A DNA stretch of 64,000 nt from CBFHWY01 sp965659675 (GTDB lineage: Bacteria > Bacteroidota > Bacteroidia > Flavobacteriales_G > Salibacteraceae): NCBI GenBank assembly GCA_965659675.1, contig CBFHWY010000005.1, forward strand, positions 1 through 64,000, in the 5' to 3' direction. Shown here piece by piece: positions 27,403-36,080 of the stretch; the first letter of the stretch is position 1; every line of letters starts with the position of its first letter. The position numbers and the translations under genes are program-made. Below the pieces are notes generated by a model, which worked only from the letters and a program-made list of their open reading frames with translations, made no database searches and had not been told where the DNA came from.

Positions 27403-27696
27403 TTATTTCTTAACCTTAACGTTTTCCTTTACAAGGCCAACGAAGCTCTTGGAAGGTTTAAATGCAGGAATATTGTGAGCAGGAATAATAATGCTTGTGT
27501 TCTTGCTGATATTTCTTCCTGTCTTCTCAGCCCGCTTTTTAATGATGAAAGAACCAAATCCTCTCAAATACACATTCTCTCCTCGGCTCATTGAATTGCG
27601 AATGCTTTCCATGAAAGCCTCCACTGTTGAAAGAACCGCCATTTTCTCTATTCCAGTTTTCTCAGAAATCTCGTTTACTATCTCCGCTTTTGTCAT
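27403..27696 (-). CDS. HU/IHF-family DNA-binding protein
   Basis: Nucleoid-associated dimer that bends DNA. At 97 residues it shows the HU fold: helical 'MTKAEIVNEISEKTGIEKMAV' start, 'VYLRGFGSFIIKKRAEKTGRN' body and the DNA-intercalating arm 'IIIPAHNIPAFKPSKSF' with the conserved Pro. The HU and IHF subgroups cannot be parted with certainty. It is first in the operon HU-TPR-basic miniprotein-rng-recX-prfB and divergent from mutY. A TATATTTG -7 box lies 58 bp upstream, and the leader holds a small CCTCA/TGAGG hairpin (27737-27750) of unknown meaning. Confidence 0.95.
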   Translation of the reverse strand: MTKAEIVNEISEKTGIEKMAVLSTVEAFMESIRNSMSRGENVYLRGFGSFIIKKRAEKTGRNISKNTSIIIPAHNIPAFKPSKSFVGLVKENVKVKK

Positions 27697-27754
27697 GGTT
27701 CTAATTGATATTTAGTCGTTTAAATTCTTATTATACCTCATCTTTGAGGGGCGG

Positions 27755-27762
27755 CAAATATA
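27755..27762 (-). promoter_or_regulatory. Putative -7 box of HU-rng-prfB operon
   Basis: TATATTTG on the minus strand, exact TAnnTTTG match, 58 bp before the HU start. The 115-bp gap to mutY must also hold the divergent mutY promoter, which I could not place. Confidence 0.5.
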
Positions 27763-27811
27763 GTTGAAAAACATTTAGACTTTTTCAGAGTTTTGCCTTA
27801 AAATCAGAGTC

Positions 27812-28876
27812 TTGAGTAATTTCAGTCAAAATCTGCTTTCTTGGTTCAAAAAGAACAAAAGAAGTTTGCCCTGGAGAGAGGATAAAAACCCCTATTTCAT
27901 CTGGCTTTCTGAGATCATTCTTCAGCAAACCAGAGTTGAACAGGGCCTCCCATATTTTGAACGATTTCGATCAGCTTTTCCTAAGGTTAAAGACCTCGCC
28001 AATGCGGATATTGATGAAATACTAAAACTTTGGCAAGGGCTCGGATACTACAGCAGAGCCAGGAATCTGCACGCTGCAGCAAAAATGATCAGAGATGAAC
28101 ATGATGGCCAGTTTCCAGATAAATACAATGACATTCTGAAGCTAAAAGGTGTGGGGGATTACACCGCTGCGGCAATTGCATCAATTGCCTTTGATGAGGT
28201 GGTTCCCGTTGTAGACGGAAATGTTTTTCGCCTGGCAACAAGGTACTTTGGCATTGAAGAGGACATACAAAAGACAGGCACCAGAAAGCTCGTTAAAAAC
28301 ATACTTCAGGAAGAAATTGATGCACAAAAGCCGGGTGACTTCAACCAGGCTATGATGGAGTATGGAAGTCTGGTTTGCAAACCTCGTCAGGCTCGATGTG
28401 AAGATTGCGTGCTATCCTCCGGGTGTTATGCTTTGGCCAACAATAAAGTGGATACTCTGCCCATCAAAATCAAGAAACAAAGAATAAAAGAGCGCTTCTT
28501 CAACTACCTGGTGCTTGACCACAAAGGACAAACCCTATTAAATAAGCGCAACAATAAAGATATCTGGCAGGGGCTTTATGAGTTTCCTCAAATAGAAAGC
28601 GAACGGCTTCTTTCAGAGCAAGCGCTATTTGATCATAGTTCTGATATTCACAAACTCACTGGTTTAATACAATTTAAGCTTCTTGAAACCTACGATCTCA
28701 GCAAACATGTATTGAGTCATCAACACATTTACAGCAGGTTTTTTATCCTTTCAGGTGAAAGTGATCCTTCAGTTTCAGAACTTGTTTCAAAGTCTGAATT
28801 GGGTCAATATCCAGTGTCGAGGATGATTGATAAATTTTTAGAATCCCGACCTGAATTCCTCTCTAAAAAATCCTAG
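27812..28876 (+). CDS. mutY: A/G-specific adenine glycosylase
   Basis: Removes adenine mispaired with 8-oxoguanine. It has 354 residues. The catalytic Glu lies in 'SEIILQQTRVEQ' (about residue 33), the helix-hairpin-helix in 'LKGVGDYTAAAIA', and the catalytic Asp in 'VPVVDGNVFRL' (about 136). The iron-sulfur loop is complete as C-x6-C-x2-C-x5-C ('CKPRQARCEDCVLSSGC'). The C-terminal Nudix-like 8-oxoG recognition domain spans about 225-345. Start is TTG at 27812; no better start exists upstream. The mutY-ssb-gldE-gldD order is a known Flavobacteriales arrangement. Confidence 0.95.
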   Translation: MSNFSQNLLSWFKKNKRSLPWREDKNPYFIWLSEIILQQTRVEQGLPYFERFRSAFPKVKDLANADIDEILKLWQGLGYYSRARNLHAAAKMIRDEHDGQFPDKYNDILKLKGVGDYTAAAIASIAFDEVVPVVDGNVFRLATRYFGIEEDIQKTGTRKLVKNILQEEIDAQKPGDFNQAMMEYGSLVCKPRQARCEDCVLSSGCYALANNKVDTLPIKIKKQRIKERFFNYLVLDHKGQTLLNKRNNKDIWQGLYEFPQIESERLLSEQALFDHSSDIHKLTGLIQFKLLETYDLSKHVLSHQHIYSRFFILSGESDPSVSELVSKSELGQYPVSRMIDKFLESRPEFLSKKS

Positions 28877-28903
28877 CTTTGTTTGAATAACAAAGGGTTA
28901 GAA

Positions 28904-29359
28904 GTGGCTGGAAGTGTAAACAAGGTAATATTGATTGGCAACCTCGGAAAGGATCCGGAAGTCAAGTATTTTGAAGAAGGCAGAGGTTTTGCTAAATTTC
29001 CATTAGCCACTACTGAATCGTATCGAGACAAGCAGGGTGAAAAGGTGGAACAAACTGAATGGCATAATGTCACAGTTTGGCGTCCTGGATTAGTTGACCT
29101 GGTAGAGAAATACCTTAAAAAAGGCAACAAGGTCTATCTCGAAGGCAGACTCCGAACGAGAAGTTGGGAAGACGACTCAAATCAAACCAAGTATATCACT
29201 GAAATTGTTGTCGATAATATGACTTTTCTGGGTAGTCCTAATTCAGACCAAAACAGCCAGCAAAGTCAAGCTTCAGCCAGTTCAAGTTCCTCTCAGAGTA
29301 CTCAGCCAACTGCTCAGGCAGATAAACCTGATGTAGAGGAAGACGACCTGCCCTTTTAA
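28904..29359 (+). CDS. ssb: Single-stranded DNA-binding protein
   Basis: Homotetrameric ssDNA-binding protein of replication and repair. The OB fold covers residues 1-110 ('SVNKVILIGNLGKDPEVKYFE', 'TEWHNVTVW', 'VYLEGRLRTRSWED'); then a Ser/Gln-rich disordered linker and the acidic partner-binding tail EEDDLPF. The GTG at 28904 gives the family N-terminus MAGSVNKV (151 residues). A TTG at 28883 is also in frame and would add seven residues; it lies 6 bp after mutY and cannot be excluded. It is co-directional with mutY and gldE. Confidence 0.95.
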   Translation: MAGSVNKVILIGNLGKDPEVKYFEEGRGFAKFPLATTESYRDKQGEKVEQTEWHNVTVWRPGLVDLVEKYLKKGNKVYLEGRLRTRSWEDDSNQTKYITEIVVDNMTFLGSPNSDQNSQQSQASASSSSSQSTQPTAQADKPDVEEDDLPF

Positions 29360-29364
29360 GTTGA

Positions 29365-30729
29365 ATGAATTTGGACGACCCCTCCCAGAGCACTCAAATA
29401 CTGCTGATCCTACTCCAGGTCTTTAAGGGAATTTCACTGGAGGTGATCGTTTATTTCCTGATCGTTTTAGTTCTGATAGTTTGTTCCGGTCTGGTCTCAG
29501 GGAGTGAAGTAGCTTTTTTCTCACTTGAACCGAAAGATCACGAGTCTTTATCAGAACAGGATAACAAGAGCAGTAAGCAAGTTCTGCAGCTTCTGGAACG
29601 CCCTAAAGCCCTCCTTGCAACGATACTTATCGCCAATAACTTCATCAATATTGGTATTATCATTATTTCATCTGTATTAACCGAGATGCTCTTTGACTTC
29701 AGTCAGAGTCCTATTATTGGATTCATCATCAAGGTCATTGCGATCACCTTCATCCTTCTTTTAATGGGTGAGGTGATTCCTAAGGTTTATGCCAATCAGA
29801 ATTCTTTACGGATCAGTCAGATCATGAGCTTTCCTATACTATTTCTGCGAAAGGCCTTTACCCCCTTGAGTCAGGTTTTGATCAGATCAACCAATGTGAT
29901 CGACAAGAAATTCAATCGCTCGCAGCCAAGTATTTCGATCAATGATCTTACCAACGCTCTTGAATTAACCAAGGAAGATGATGTTGAGAAGGATGAACAC
30001 AAGATCCTCGAAGGCATTGTTCGATTCGGAAACACAGATGTGAAACAGATCATGACCTCCAGGATCGATGTTTTGGCCGTTGACAAACAGCTCGACTTTG
30101 AGGAGATGTGTAATGAACTTTTAGATGCAGGATTCTCCAGGGTACCTGTTTACGATCAAAGCTTTGACAAAATAGCGGGTGTGATCTACCTCAAAGACCT
30201 TCTTCCTTATATCGATGAAGACAAAAGCTTCGAATGGCAAAAGCTGATCCGTTCTCCATACTTTGTTCCGGAGAACAAAAAGATCGATGATCTGCTGAAT
30301 GAGTTCCGCGACAAAAAAATTCATATGGCAGTAGTAGTGGATGAGTTTGGCGGAACATCAGGAGTTGTTACGCTCGAAGATGTACTGGAGGAGATCGTTG
30401 GCGATATCTCAGACGAGTTTGACACCGATGATCTGATCTACAGCAAACTGGATGACAACACCTTCATCTTCGATGGTAAAACACCCTTGAATGACCTATA
30501 TCGCATCCTGGAGATAGACGGGGATGACTTTGAAGACAGAAAAGGAGAATCGGATACCATTGCGGGCTTCATCATTGAGATCGCTGAACGCATCCCTTCA
30601 CCAAAGGAGATCATAACTTTCAATAATTATGACTTCGAGATCGAGGCAGCAGATAAGCGAAAGATCTCCACTCTTAAGGTCAAAGTGAATGAGGTGTCCC
30701 CCGATAAAAACGCGAGCAATGAGGACTAG
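29365..30729 (+). CDS. gldE: Gliding motility-associated protein GldE (CNNM/CorC family)
   Basis: A 454-residue inner-membrane protein of the hemolysin C/CNNM type: an N-terminal cytosolic or amphipathic stretch, a DUF21 membrane domain with three or four helices (about residues 25-190), a CBS pair (about 210-335, 'DVLAVDKQLDFEEMCNELLDAGFSRVPVYDQ', 'DEFGGTSGVVTLEDVLEEIVGDI') and a C-terminal CorC/HlyC transporter-associated domain. In Flavobacterium johnsoniae GldE is linked genetically to GldD and gliding. The start is ATG 6 bp after ssb, and the 3' end overlaps gldD by 11 bp, which settles the assignment over a generic hemolysin. Confidence 0.93.
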   Translation: MNLDDPSQSTQILLILLQVFKGISLEVIVYFLIVLVLIVCSGLVSGSEVAFFSLEPKDHESLSEQDNKSSKQVLQLLERPKALLATILIANNFINIGIIIISSVLTEMLFDFSQSPIIGFIIKVIAITFILLLMGEVIPKVYANQNSLRISQIMSFPILFLRKAFTPLSQVLIRSTNVIDKKFNRSQPSISINDLTNALELTKEDDVEKDEHKILEGIVRFGNTDVKQIMTSRIDVLAVDKQLDFEEMCNELLDAGFSRVPVYDQSFDKIAGVIYLKDLLPYIDEDKSFEWQKLIRSPYFVPENKKIDDLLNEFRDKKIHMAVVVDEFGGTSGVVTLEDVLEEIVGDISDEFDTDDLIYSKLDDNTFIFDGKTPLNDLYRILEIDGDDFEDRKGESDTIAGFIIEIAERIPSPKEIITFNNYDFEIEAADKRKISTLKVKVNEVSPDKNASNED

Positions 30730-31288
30730 TCTTATTCTTTTCATCTTATTCTGCTTTGTTTCCTGTGAAGAGAACTATAGTCCAAAGCCTCGAGGTTTCC
30801 ACCGGATCAATCTTGAAGAAAAGGCATATCAGACCTATGAAGGTGATTGTCCATTTCGCTTTGAATACCCTGTAAATAGCCTGATGGACGACCGCAAAGA
30901 AAATTGCTGGGTAAATCTCCACTATCCTCAGTTTGGCAGCACGATCCACATGAGCTACGTGCAACTGGACACATCGGACCTTAATCAACATATCGAGGAC
31001 AGCAGAAAATTAGCCATGAAGCATTTGGTAAAGGCAAATGACCTGAAAGAGAAACAGTTTAAAAGTGATGAGCACAATGTTTACGGACTCAGCTATGATT
31101 TTGAGGGAAACACTGCATCGAATTACCAGTTCTTTCTAACCGATAGCCAAAAGCACTTCTTTAGAGGAGCCATGTACTTCAATATGGTGCCAAATGCAGA
31201 CTCCCTTCAACCTGTCATAGACTACATCAAAGAAGATCTGGAGCATCTCATTGAGAGCTTTGAATGGACTGAAGCCTCCGAAAGTTGA
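30719..31288 (+). CDS. gldD: Gliding motility lipoprotein GldD
   Basis: A lipoprotein required for gliding in F. johnsoniae (family knowledge). It has 189 residues from the ATG at 30719, with lipobox FVSC (Cys16) and a mature part with the family's 'YSPKPRGFHRINL' start, 'CPFRFEYP' and 'CWVNLHYPQFGSTIHMSY'. An earlier in-frame start at 30689 would put charged residues ahead of the signal peptide and lies deep in gldE, so it is rejected. It overlaps gldE by 11 bp, and its last 41 bp overlap the convergent ctaA gene. Confidence 0.95.
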   Translation: MRTSLILFILFCFVSCEENYSPKPRGFHRINLEEKAYQTYEGDCPFRFEYPVNSLMDDRKENCWVNLHYPQFGSTIHMSYVQLDTSDLNQHIEDSRKLAMKHLVKANDLKEKQFKSDEHNVYGLSYDFEGNTASNYQFFLTDSQKHFFRGAMYFNMVPNADSLQPVIDYIKEDLEHLIESFEWTEASES

Positions 31289-32276
31289 TCAAAGCATAAT
31301 ACTGTAGACCAAACATCAAACTCGCCAGCACCAAATGACTGGCTTGCATTGCCCTTGGAATAGCAAAATAGGCCATGATCGTTCCGGTTACAATCTCTAT
31401 TGAAATTATTCCCAACACCCACAAATACAGTTTCGAGTTTGATGCAAGCCTGTAGAGTTTATAAGCGATATAGCCGTTTATAAGTATGATCAAGATCGAA
31501 AAGCTGCGATGCACATAAAAGATGGTTGATAGCTTATCGATCCAGCTATCACGAGTTTCGTAGCCTAAACTTCTTGCCAGAACGTCAATCTCTTGTCTGA
31601 CCTGGGTACCCATGAATATTTGGATCAGTGAAAGTAAAACTGCAAAAACCAGAACATAATAGAGGCTTCTATTTACAATGGGGCCCGACCTTAAGCTGCC
31701 GGAGCTCAAGCGCTCCAGGTGAAGCAAAAGGATCACAATGACCAGGGCCAGAAACATATGAACAGAAATGGTTCCTGGTAAAAGGTTTGTAGACACCACA
31801 ATGGAACCAAACCATGCCTGGAGTAAAATTGCGATCAGCAAGATTCCAGATAACAGCAATAGTTTCTTATTGCTAGAATACAACCGGACGGACCATACAA
31901 ATAAGGCTAGAAGGAATAGGCCAGAAATAGCCCCAATAAGCCTATTGATGTATTCGATATAAGTTTTCAATACGTTAAACTCCTCTTCCTCATACACCGA
32001 TTGATCGTTTGCAATTCTATGAGCCAGTTTTGAGAATCCAAAAGAGCTCAAATAAGCTGCCAGGCGCTCGTTCTTTTCCCTTCTCTTATTTGAATACTCT
32101 TCAAGATAATTGTTGGGTAACTGTTCAACTTCCGTAGGAGGTATATATTGACCAAAGCATTTTGGCCAATCTGGGCAACCCATGCCTGAGCCACTCATTC
32201 TCACAATGGCACCTGCCAATATCACCAGGTAAATAACTCCTAATGTCCACTTTACTAATGTATTAAACCCCTTCAC
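31248..32276 (-). CDS. ctaA: Heme A synthase (COX15/CtaA family)
   Basis: Oxidises the C8 methyl of heme O to make heme A for aa3-type cytochrome oxidases. It has 342 residues and eight predicted helices in two four-helix bundles. It shows the N-terminal 'GMGCPDWPKCFGQYIPP' loop with paired Cys and the heme-ligand His in 'YINRLIGAISG', 'HMFLALVIVILLLHLERL', 'VHRSFSILIIL' and 'ASHLVLASLMF'. It starts with GTG, 4 bp after the TonB receptor stop, so it is third in an operon with an HMA lipoprotein and a TonB receptor. Its 3' end overlaps gldD. Confidence 0.93.
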   Translation of the reverse strand: MKGFNTLVKWTLGVIYLVILAGAIVRMSGSGMGCPDWPKCFGQYIPPTEVEQLPNNYLEEYSNKRREKNERLAAYLSSFGFSKLAHRIANDQSVYEEEEFNVLKTYIEYINRLIGAISGLFLLALFVWSVRLYSSNKKLLLLSGILLIAILLQAWFGSIVVSTNLLPGTISVHMFLALVIVILLLHLERLSSGSLRSGPIVNRSLYYVLVFAVLLSLIQIFMGTQVRQEIDVLARSLGYETRDSWIDKLSTIFYVHRSFSILIILINGYIAYKLYRLASNSKLYLWVLGIISIEIVTGTIMAYFAIPRAMQASHLVLASLMFGLQYYALINFRRLQSIQSSQ

Positions 32277-32280
32277 AAAC

Positions 32281-34650
32281 TCAAAAATATATTCTGTACT
32301 GAGCTACAGGCAAGAAACCCAATTGGTAACGTGTTACCATTTCCATTCTGCTCACATTGTACTCTTCAAAGAAAACATTGTTTCTAAAGCTAAGGTTTTG
32401 GAGTTCCACTGCTATTTCCTGAGCAACCTTCTTTGAATCTCTTTTCCAGCTCATACGAAGGTCAAATCTGAAATAATCAGGATAGCGCTGTTCATAGGCT
32501 CTGCTGTTATCAAAGACCTGAAATCCAAGCGATCGGCTTGCCTCCAGATCTACTGGAATATAGCGCTGTCCGCCTGTCCAAACTAAACGCACATTGGCAG
32601 AGAACACATTTCTTGCCTCCTCCCCTTCTTTTAATTTAAATTCAAATTCTTTCCCCAAAAGAAGGTTGCTGGCAAAATTCCCATTAAAGGCGGTGTTATA
32701 CTCTTTACCATCAGAGGCCGTGAATTTTGACTCATAAAGCGATAGCGTAGATAAGAAGTAGAAGCCATTTGCGAGGAATCGCTCCAAGGTGAATTCGATA
32801 CCATAATTTCTTCCAGAGCCCTGACTAGACATCGTATCTGGGAAGCCAAAGGTAAAGCCTGCTCCTTGATTCAGCAGAGAGTAATTACTGATGTTCGAAT
32901 CAACTGGGATATTGCTTAGTTGCTGATAGTATAGCTCAGACTTAAAGCGCATATTTTTCCCAATGTTTCGATCTATTGAGATCACATAATGATCACTTCG
33001 TAGAAATCCAATATCCGTATTTGGATTACTGAATTGGCCATTACCTAAAGGCACTTTTCTAAAATATATCCTTCCTGGTGGCATCAGGCTGTGCCGGCCA
33101 AATCCGAGACCGATGCTCGTTCTGTCATTCATTTGCCATTTCAAACCAAGCCTTGGTTCAACAGCCTGTGATTCGTTGAATGTGAGGTATTGATAATGAA
33201 GTCCTGCATTCAGATCAAGGCCTTCACTCAATCTGAACTTCCACTGTAGATAAGGTTGGAACAAATAGGTGAAGCCATCATAATCCTGAAGGTAGATATA
33301 TTGGTTTATTCTGCGAGCAAGCACTCTTTCATCGAGGTCAAAAAAGAGTCGATCTGCATATAACCCGGCCCTAATCAGGTTTCGGGAGTCTATCTTCCAG
33401 TTGTACAAAAAATTGGAGGAGATCCTGCCCTGTGCATTTTGATTTCGATAGATATTCACTGGCTCGCCAACTGGGGCAACACTATCATTGATAATGCTGA
33501 AATCAGAGATCTGAGTGGATACACTCAATCGCAAATAGCTCTTTTTACCGATAAGACGCTTGTGATTGAGCCCAACCACCCCTAGTCTGCTTCCGTAATG
33601 AAGATTTTCACCTTCGTCGTCGAAAAAGCTCTCATCCTCGGCACGCTCACTTGCCAGAAATGAAATGTCAGAAACACCAGCAATACCAAAAATACTTGTT
33701 GATCCTTTTTTATGAGGGAAATTAAACTTGAAACTGATGTCTTGATATTCTGGAACGGCTAGAGTTCCAAAACTGATCCCCATCAATTTGAAAAGGTCGA
33801 GCGTACTGTATCGATAACTAATCAGGTAGGAAGCCCTGCTTTTTTTGGAAAAAGGCCCTTCTGCCAGGAGCTCTGCTCCGTTAAACCCTAGCTGGCCTGT
33901 GAACTCCATTGTTTGGTTGTTTCCTGAACGCATATTGAGGTCGAATACCCCAGCAATTGCATTGCCGTATTCAGCAGGAAATGCACCTGTGAAGAAATCT
34001 GAATTTGCCAGGGTATTGTTGTTCAGAATGCTTATTGGTCCACCGCTCGAACCCAACAAGGCAAAGTGGTTGGGGTTGGGTATATCCACCCCTTCAAGCC
34101 GATATAGTACCCCCATTGAAGAGTTACCTCTAATGATCAGGTCGTTGCGATTGTCATTTGAACCCTGCACACCAGCAAAGTTTTGTGCCATGCGCGCCAC
34201 ATCATTCAAACTCCCTGCATACTTCTGGGATTCTTCAACTGAGAAGGTTCTGGCGCTCACCGTAGACATCTTATTTATAGGATCTCTTTTATCTTGCTCT
34301 GCGGTGATCACAACTTCGCGCGTCTTGATGAACTTTTCCTGCATTTCAACGCGTAGCACCAACTCTTTTGATGAATTCAGTTCAATATTGCTCATCAATT
34401 GGTTTTCATAACCAAGCATGCTGAACTGCAGTGATTGCCTACCTATGAGTACATTCTCCAAACGAAACTCTCCATTGACATCAGTCACCGTACCCTTAAG
34501 CGGATTGGATCCCAACAAAACGACGTTCACCCCGATCAAAGCCTGTTCGCTCGCTTTATCGATCACCTTACCTCGTATGGTTTGGCTCAGGTTCTGAGCA
34601 CCAAGATGACTGGAAAGAAGTACAATGAATAGGAGCAGCGCTTTTCTCAC
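32281..34650 (-). CDS. TonB-dependent receptor with CarboxypepD_reg-like domain
   Basis: A 789-residue outer-membrane active transporter. Signal peptide (ends LGAQ), an Ig-like carboxypeptidase-regulatory domain (about 25-105, 'IRGKVIDKASEQALIGVNVVLLGSNPLKGTVTDVNGEF'-type), plug (about 130-245, 'LNDVARMAQNFAGVQG', 'IIRGNSSMGVLYRLEGVDIPNP') and a 22-strand barrel ending in an aromatic (RIYF). No SusD-like partner follows, so it is not a classic glycan locus. It lies between an HMA lipoprotein and heme A synthase, which hints at copper or another metal as substrate (inference). It starts with GTG. Confidence 0.9.
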   Translation of the reverse strand: MRKALLLFIVLLSSHLGAQNLSQTIRGKVIDKASEQALIGVNVVLLGSNPLKGTVTDVNGEFRLENVLIGRQSLQFSMLGYENQLMSNIELNSSKELVLRVEMQEKFIKTREVVITAEQDKRDPINKMSTVSARTFSVEESQKYAGSLNDVARMAQNFAGVQGSNDNRNDLIIRGNSSMGVLYRLEGVDIPNPNHFALLGSSGGPISILNNNTLANSDFFTGAFPAEYGNAIAGVFDLNMRSGNNQTMEFTGQLGFNGAELLAEGPFSKKSRASYLISYRYSTLDLFKLMGISFGTLAVPEYQDISFKFNFPHKKGSTSIFGIAGVSDISFLASERAEDESFFDDEGENLHYGSRLGVVGLNHKRLIGKKSYLRLSVSTQISDFSIINDSVAPVGEPVNIYRNQNAQGRISSNFLYNWKIDSRNLIRAGLYADRLFFDLDERVLARRINQYIYLQDYDGFTYLFQPYLQWKFRLSEGLDLNAGLHYQYLTFNESQAVEPRLGLKWQMNDRTSIGLGFGRHSLMPPGRIYFRKVPLGNGQFSNPNTDIGFLRSDHYVISIDRNIGKNMRFKSELYYQQLSNIPVDSNISNYSLLNQGAGFTFGFPDTMSSQGSGRNYGIEFTLERFLANGFYFLSTLSLYESKFTASDGKEYNTAFNGNFASNLLLGKEFEFKLKEGEEARNVFSANVRLVWTGGQRYIPVDLEASRSLGFQVFDNSRAYEQRYPDYFRFDLRMSWKRDSKKVAQEIAVELQNLSFRNNVFFEEYNVSRMEMVTRYQLGFLPVAQYRIYF

Positions 34651-34674
34651 GCTGCAAATTTCGCAATCAGGGGC

Positions 34675-35130
34675 TTACAGCCTGCGAATAATACTAAAAA
34701 TATTAGGGAATTTGATCTCAGGTAGGCCTTGAAGAATGAACTCTGAATCATCATCTTTAGTATATGGTGCCTCCCCAGAAACATTTTTTTGCATGACCTG
34801 AGAACTAAAAGAATTCACTTTGTAATGATCCTGGCCATTCACTGATTGAATAAGTGCAATGATCTCTTTGTCGCTAATTTTTGAAGCATCATACTCCAGC
34901 TCGCAACTTTCCTCAGAGTAATTCACCGAAGCACTCAGTATCCCTTCGGTTTCGTTCAACTTATCTTCAATTGATTGAGCACATCCCATCGCGCACACCA
35001 TACCCTCTATCTGCATATCGGCAACAAAGGTTTTGGAAGTTAATTCCTGACCCTCTTGTGAACTCGGGCTGCATGCCATGATCATTGTAGTGATCAGAGT
35101 AAATGCAAAAACTTGCTGAATCAATTTCAT
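34675..35130 (-). CDS. HMA-domain lipoprotein (metal-binding)
   Basis: A 151-residue lipoprotein: leader with lipobox IMAC (Cys20), a heavy-metal-associated ferredoxin-like domain (about residues 35-105) and a C-terminal extension of about 45 residues. The metal loop reads 'GMVCAMGCAQSIEDKL', with three residues between the cysteines in place of the usual two. The rest of the fold ('GILSASVNYSEESCELEYDASKIS') is standard. It probably binds Cu(I) or a similar soft metal in the periplasm. It is first in the operon with the TonB receptor and ctaA, behind the best promoter in the window. Confidence 0.88.
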   Translation of the reverse strand: MKLIQQVFAFTLITTMIMACSPSSQEGQELTSKTFVADMQIEGMVCAMGCAQSIEDKLNETEGILSASVNYSEESCELEYDASKISDKEIIALIQSVNGQDHYKVNSFSSQVMQKNVSGEAPYTKDDDSEFILQGLPEIKFPNIFSIIRRL

Positions 35131-35135
35131 TGTTT

Positions 35136-35166
35136 CAAATATACACTTAGTTACTTAGATGTCAAA
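35136..35166 (-). promoter_or_regulatory. Promoter of HMA-TonB receptor-ctaA operon
   Basis: On the minus strand, TTTG (35166-35163), a 19-bp spacer, then TATATTTG (35143-35136): a textbook Bacteroidota sigma-A promoter (TTTG-N19-TAnnTTTG). Only 5 bp separate the -7 box from the ATG at 35130, so the mRNA should be leaderless or nearly so. Confidence 0.75.
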
Positions 35167-35231
35167 CAGATAAAATAAAAGCATGTGTTAAAATTTGTTT
35201 TCAGTAGATGAAGCTAGGATAATGATTCAGA

Positions 35232-35239
35232 TATCTTTG
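35232..35239 (+). promoter_or_regulatory. Putative -7 box of tatC operon
   Basis: TATCTTTG, an exact TAnnTTTG match, 10 bp before the tatC ATG. A TTTG at 35194-35197 is too far upstream (34 bp) for a normal -33 spacing. It lies in the divergent region with the HMA promoter. Confidence 0.5.
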
Positions 35240-35249
35240 TCGGCTATCT

Positions 35250-36080
35250 ATGGAAGAACAAGAGGAAATGTCGTTTTTACAGCACCTGGAGGTGCTGCGC
35301 TGGCATCTGGTCAGATCCATTTTTGCGATCATGGTCGGAGCCCTTGTGATCTTCATTTCTAAATCCTTTGTGTTTGACAACATCATCTTCGCTCCGAAGA
35401 ATGAGGACTTCATTACCTTCAAGTTCCTTTGTAGGGCGTCGGAGTGGCTGGCAAACGTGTTGCCATTCATGTTCAGTGAAGACAGTATTTGCATTGGCAG
35501 AAACCTACCCAAACTTCAGAATATATATATGGCCGGACAGTTCATGACTCATATTCTGGTATCCCTTGTAGGCGGACTGATCATTGCATTTCCCTATTTG
35601 ATCTGGGAGGTCTGGCGCTTTATTAGTCCCGGCCTTAAAAAGTCTGAACGCCGATATGCTACTGGAATTGTGGTACTTACCTCCTTTCTTTTCCTTTGTG
35701 GAGTGAGTTTTGGGTACTTTGTCATTACCCCCTTATCGGTAAACTTCTTTTTGAGTTACTCGATCAGTGAATCCGTTTCTACCATTCCAACCTTGAGTAC
35801 CTACATTTCAACTATAGTAACGGTTGTTCTTGCTTGCGGATTTGTCTTTCAGCTGCCGAACCTGGTTTATTTTCTCGCTAAAGCCGGAATCGTAAATGCC
35901 AGAATCATGAAAGCTTATCGCAGACATGCCTTTGTTGGCTCACTCGTTCTTTCAGCCGTAATAACGCCACCTGACGTATTTTCTCAGATACTCGTCACAT
36001 TTCCTTTGGTAGTTCTGTATGAGCTAAGTATTTTTATTGCTAGAAGGGTTGAAAAACGCGCAGCCTCTGCAGCATTATGA
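35250..36080 (+). CDS. tatC: Sec-independent protein translocase TatC
   Basis: Core receptor of the twin-arginine pathway that exports folded proteins. It has 276 residues and six helices. Features: the 'FLQHLEVLRWHL' cytoplasmic start with the conserved Glu of the signal-peptide site, and 'FQLPNLVYFLAKAGIV' before helix 5. The first periplasmic loop is enlarged (about residues 48-85, two Cys) compared with the E. coli protein. No tatA or tatB gene adjoins. It is the first gene of a tight nine-gene operon running to 46036; it overlaps the DUF5686 gene by 4 bp. Confidence 0.96.
   Translation: MEEQEEMSFLQHLEVLRWHLVRSIFAIMVGALVIFISKSFVFDNIIFAPKNEDFITFKFLCRASEWLANVLPFMFSEDSICIGRNLPKLQNIYMAGQFMTHILVSLVGGLIIAFPYLIWEVWRFISPGLKKSERRYATGIVVLTSFLFLCGVSFGYFVITPLSVNFFLSYSISESVSTIPTLSTYISTIVTVVLACGFVFQLPNLVYFLAKAGIVNARIMKAYRRHAFVGSLVLSAVITPPDVFSQILVTFPLVVLYELSIFIARRVEKRAASAAL

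Noticed and set aside
27737..27750. CCTCA/TGAGG hairpin in the HU leader as a terminator or riboswitch
   Set aside because: Only 5 bp of stem and no T run or conserved aptamer; too weak to call, mentioned only as a leader feature.
32281..34650. Polysaccharide utilisation locus (SusC/SusD)
   Set aside because: Neither TonB receptor in the window has a SusD homologue or glycoside hydrolase beside it.
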